A stretch of 58,343 bases of DNA from Acidobacteriota bacterium (lineage in GTDB: Bacteria; Acidobacteriota; UBA6911), in the NCBI GenBank assembly GCA_016929335.1, contig JAFGIY010000076.1, positions 1 through 58,343 of the forward strand. Direction: 5' to 3'. Shown piece by piece: positions 55,959 through 58,343 of the stretch (position 1 is its first letter; every line of letters starts with the position of its first letter). The notes below the pieces were generated by a model, which was not told the DNA's origin, searched no databases, and saw only the letters and a program-made list of their open reading frames with translations. Position numbers and translations under genes: made by a program.

Positions 55959-56828
55959 ATGGAAAGCAGATATTCTCGACGCGAGGCAATAAGATTAGGT
56001 CTTGGAGTCGCGGCGTTGGGAGTCCCCCGCCGCTCGATCTCCGCACTTAAAAACGAGCCGGCTATAAACAAGGAAGAGGCGAATCGTATGACAGAATTAA
56101 GCGAAATCAACAAATATGGAGAAGAGCTGGAAAAGATGCTCATGCTGCGAACGTCTCCTATCGCGGTAAAAATGCTGGAAAAAGAAGGAGACATTCCGAA
56201 GGAAGCCATCCGCCCCAAGAAAGATCGGGGCTATCATCTTGCTCAGTGTCAGGCTTTCGCGCTGTCAAGGCGGGAGGGGACCACCGTGGCAATGCTGAAG
56301 GAAGATCACTGGTGCCCTACTGCAGTGATGGCATATGGGCATGTGAAGAGGCCGGATGACATAAATAAATGGAGCCATCCCTATGACTGTTTTGAGGTCG
56401 GCAAATATATCGGAATCGTCACGGCTCCGCTGAAAAGCGCGACTTTTCAGCCTGACGTCGTCATTATCTACGCAAAGCCCGCCCAGTTGAGAGGACTGCT
56501 ATTATCCATGAAGGTGGAAGATGTCCCCGAGGTAAGCAGTCACAATTTCCCTCCCTCCTGCGCCTGGGCCGTAGTGAATCCCATGAAGACAGGCCGCTAC
56601 TGGATGGTTATGCCGGATCCGGGAGAATACCAGAGAGCCCTTACCGAAGAAGGCGATATGATGTTCGCGGTGCCTCGGGTCAAACTGCAGAAAATGATGG
56701 CAGGATTGAAGCAGAATGAACACGGGGCTTTCTCATACCGGGATCATCATATGTTTATGCTGCCCGATTTCCCGCAGCCGGATTTTTACAAAGAAATGTT
56801 TAAAAGCTGGGGACTGGATACAAAATAA
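55959..56828 (+). CDS. DUF169 family protein with Tat-like N-terminus
   Basis: Protein of 289 residues. Start ATG at 55959 has GGGAGGG upstream. The N-terminus YSRREAIRLGLGVAALGVP is Tat-like, although short. The remainder matches DUF169: LMLRTSPIAVKML, YHLAQCQAFALSRREG, EDHWCPTAVMAYG, FQPDVVIIYAKPAQLRGLL, SCAWAVVNPMKTGRY. Conserved Cys residues (AQCQ, HWCP, PSCAW) may bind a metal or cluster; the family's function is unknown. The signal is unusual because DUF169 proteins are normally cytoplasmic as far as I know. Confidence 0.85.
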   Translation: MESRYSRREAIRLGLGVAALGVPRRSISALKNEPAINKEEANRMTELSEINKYGEELEKMLMLRTSPIAVKMLEKEGDIPKEAIRPKKDRGYHLAQCQAFALSRREGTTVAMLKEDHWCPTAVMAYGHVKRPDDINKWSHPYDCFEVGKYIGIVTAPLKSATFQPDVVIIYAKPAQLRGLLLSMKVEDVPEVSSHNFPPSCAWAVVNPMKTGRYWMVMPDPGEYQRALTEEGDMMFAVPRVKLQKMMAGLKQNEHGAFSYRDHHMFMLPDFPQPDFYKEMFKSWGLDTK

Positions 56829-56882
56829 AACTCGCTGAACAAATTGAAGAGAAGCCCCGATTCAAGGAAGCCTGAGGTGAAT

Positions 56883-56914
56883 CATGTGGGTCGCGGCTTC
56901 AGCCGCGACGCATG
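56883..56914. repeat. family E hairpin (GTCGCGGCT / AGCCGCGAC)
   Basis: GTCGCGGCT (56890-56898) and AGCCGCGAC (56901-56909) form a tight hairpin inside the longer family E unit CATGTGGGTCGCGGCTTCAG. A perfect 17-base-pair copy lies at 58125-58160 and a half copy near 58066. It sits in the gap before trmO. Confidence 0.65.
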
Positions 56915-56984
56915 AGAAAGCACACCCACAGAGCCAAGTGTGGGTAAAAGTCATGGTTGTGCCGGAGTGATTTGGAGGAGTCTT

Positions 56985-57503
56985 ATGTCATCAGAAAGCA
57001 AAACCGGAAATTCGATAGCCCTGCGCCCGATTGGAATTATTCACTCGCCGTTTTCCGAAGCGGCAGGCACGCCGATTCAGCCTGTTTACGGATCCGGAGT
57101 GGAGGGCACAGTTCAGGTGGATGGCGAATTCACGGAAGCTCTCGATGACATCGAAGGTTTTGAGCGCATCTGGCTGATTTACCTGATGGATCGCACCGGC
57201 CCTTTCAAACCCAAGGTTATGCCGTATCGGGACAACGTGGAGCATGGCCTCTTCGCGACGCGCTCTCCCAATAGGCCGAATCCAATCGGTCTGTCGGTAG
57301 TCCGCCTGCTCCGCAGGGAAGGTTCGACTCTCTTTATTTCAGATATGGACGTACTCGACGGCACGCCGTTGCTTGAAATAAAACCCTATGTCCCCGAATT
57401 CGATTGCTATCCCAATTCGCGCGCGGGATGGTTTGACAAGGCGGCCGTTGACCGGCGGATGGCGGATGGAAGATTCCACAATATGGATGCTGCCAAGTCG
57501 TAA
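56985..57503 (+). CDS. trmO: tRNA (N6-threonylcarbamoyladenosine(37)-N6)-methyltransferase
   Basis: TrmO/TsaA (YaeB) protein of 172 residues; it methylates t6A37 in certain tRNAs using S-adenosylmethionine. Diagnostic segments are IGIIHSPFSEAAGTPIQP, IEGFERIWLIYLMDRTG and GLFATRSPNRPNPIGLSVV, followed by LEIKPYVPEFDCYP. It is shorter than the two-domain E. coli enzyme (about 235 residues), as many bacterial and archaeal homologues are. The ATG at 56985 follows TTTGGAGGAG. It precedes a HAD-family gene by 32 bases, probably in the same transcript. Confidence 0.93.
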   Translation: MSSESKTGNSIALRPIGIIHSPFSEAAGTPIQPVYGSGVEGTVQVDGEFTEALDDIEGFERIWLIYLMDRTGPFKPKVMPYRDNVEHGLFATRSPNRPNPIGLSVVRLLRREGSTLFISDMDVLDGTPLLEIKPYVPEFDCYPNSRAGWFDKAAVDRRMADGRFHNMDAAKS

Positions 57504-57535
57504 CCGCAAAATACAACAACATACGGAGATGCCCT

Positions 57536-58006
57536 GTGATTGAGATTGAAGTCCCCGGATTTGCGACCTTCCGGTTCCAGCATCTTGTTCTGGATGCAAA
57601 CGGTACCATTTCACTGGACGGCCGGCTGATGGAAGGAGTGCCTGAACTGATAAAGGAGCTTCGATCCAAACTGGATATTCATCTTGTCACTGCCGACACA
57701 CAGGGCACCCAGGAAATTATCGATAGGGTGCTTAACCTTGCCGCGGTTCGAATCGCAAAACAGAACCAGATTCAAGCCAAGCTCGATTATGTTGCGAAAC
57801 TGGGAGCAGATGCGGTTGTAGCAATCGGGAACGGCGCCAATGATGCAGGCATGCTGGAGCATGCAGCCCTGGGCATTGCCATCATAGGACCGGAGGGCGC
57901 CTCCGTCGGGGCTCTGTGCAAAGCCGATATTGTCGTGCCGCATATCCGCGCAGCCTTCGAATTGCTTCTATTTCCCAAAAGACTGATCGCCACACTTCGC
58001 CGGTGA
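57536..58006 (+). CDS. HAD-family hydrolase, soluble P-type-ATPase-like
   Basis: Cytoplasmic protein of 156 residues; GTG start at 57536 with CGGAGA upstream. Motif I is LVLDANGTIS: the nucleophile Asp is present but the second Asp of the usual DxD is Asn, as in P-type ATPases and the small HAD proteins related to them. Motif II is HLVTADT and motif IV IGNGANDAGML. The cap is minimal. It is probably a phosphatase or phosphotransfer protein; the substrate is unknown. Follows trmO closely. Confidence 0.85.
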   Translation: MIEIEVPGFATFRFQHLVLDANGTISLDGRLMEGVPELIKELRSKLDIHLVTADTQGTQEIIDRVLNLAAVRIAKQNQIQAKLDYVAKLGADAVVAIGNGANDAGMLEHAALGIAIIGPEGASVGALCKADIVVPHIRAAFELLLFPKRLIATLRR

Positions 58007-58065
58007 TTCACTCGATTTCCCCGTTCTGTGAGGAGCCTTCATTCGGCAAGTATGCGCGCATTCTC

Positions 58066-58237
58066 ATGCGGGTCGCGGCTTGAAAGACTGTCTCAAAATT
58101 CGATTCAATTGAGCATGCCTTGAACCATGTGGGTCGCGGCTGAAGCCGCGACCCACATGGAAATCTTTGTTTATGCAGGTTGCGTCATCACCACCACGGT
58201 TTTCACTCCCATTGTTGAGTTTTAAGACAGTCTCTCA
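58066..58237. repeat. nested repeats: family H arms around a family E hairpin
   Basis: The outer arms 58081-58101 (TGAAAGACTGTCTCAAAATT and one more base) and 58217-58237 are inverted repeats matching at 18 of 21 positions. Between them lies a perfect family E hairpin: 58125-58141 pairs with 58144-58160 (CCATGTGGGTCGCGGCT with its complement) around a two-base loop. A truncated E half copy precedes the left arm at 58066. This looks like one mobile repeat inserted in another. The rest of 58007-58343 shows no gene. Confidence 0.65.
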
Positions 58238-58343
58238 CGCCTTGGGCTCTGCTGTAGCGCCCTTATGATTGTGCAATATCGCGTGTTGATATAAAAGAAC
58301 ATGGAAATCCTAGTGAAGAGATATGGAATTGGCAGTCTGGAAG

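Noticed and set aside
1..58343. CRISPR arrays
   Set aside because: Repeats are abundant, but none is a regular array of identical repeats with unique equal-length spacers, and no cas genes are present.

Overview
The window looks like a chromosomal segment of a diderm, heterotrophic bacterium, most likely an Acidobacteriota member. This is inferred from gene content: many Tat-exported Gfo/Idh/MocA, aldo/keto reductase and TIM-barrel proteins, a PEP-CTERM protein, TonB receptors, RND and MacB-type export parts, GH3 and GH10 enzymes and a true GlnRS. There is no rRNA or tRNA to confirm it. No phage, plasmid, CRISPR array or complete transposase is visible. | Layout. 0-0.1 kb: decayed end of a transposable element. 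0.3-7.5 kb: secreted protein of two repeats, Tat-exported aldo/keto reductase, GH3 beta-glucosidase-like enzyme, DUF362 protein broken by one in-frame stop, Fe-S aldo/keto reductase and a coupled lipoprotein-like gene. 7.5-11.3 kb: PEP-CTERM protein, secreted bicupin, secreted helical protein with duplicated His motifs, metallophosphoesterase. 11.4-15.2 kb: divergent Tat-exported Gfo/Idh oxidoreductase and TIM-barrel protein, then a 3-hydroxyisobutyrate-dehydrogenase-like enzyme. 15.3-18.9 kb: thrB coupled to a cyclase-repeat protein, then pepD. 19-24.4 kb: one MacB-like permease with three tandem adaptor proteins and no ATPase. 24.5-30.4 kb: aldose epimerase, deaminase, lipoprotein, TPR protein, frameshifted glycosidase-like gene, PAS-only protein. 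30.5-37 kb: glnS, FapA-like protein, GH10 xylanase, GT-C transferase. 37.5-44.6 kb: two TonB receptors, one overlapping a chemoreceptor gene. 45-51.6 kb: ArsR-controlled RND efflux operon (regulator, TolC-like, adaptor, pump, DUF2892) with a readable promoter and operator. 51.7-58 kb: NtrC-type regulator, histidine kinase and purple-acid-phosphatase-like protein on the minus strand, then DUF169, TrmO and a HAD protein. | How the genes fit. The first 15 kb reads as an envelope carbohydrate-processing region: a glycosidase plus redox and isomerase-like enzymes that are normally cytoplasmic but here carry Tat signals. The 19-24 kb and 45-51 kb blocks are export machinery. The 34-44 kb block combines xylan cleavage, outer-membrane uptake and sensing. 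| Overlaid on this is an unusual load of intergenic palindromic repeats: at least eight sequence families, often in hairpin pairs and often touching the stop codons of genes. Several genes owe their last residues or stop codon to these repeats. They are the most distinctive feature of the window. The most interesting protein candidates are the three secreted proteins built from internal duplications (0.3-1.0, 8.6-9.6 and 9.7-10.4 kb).
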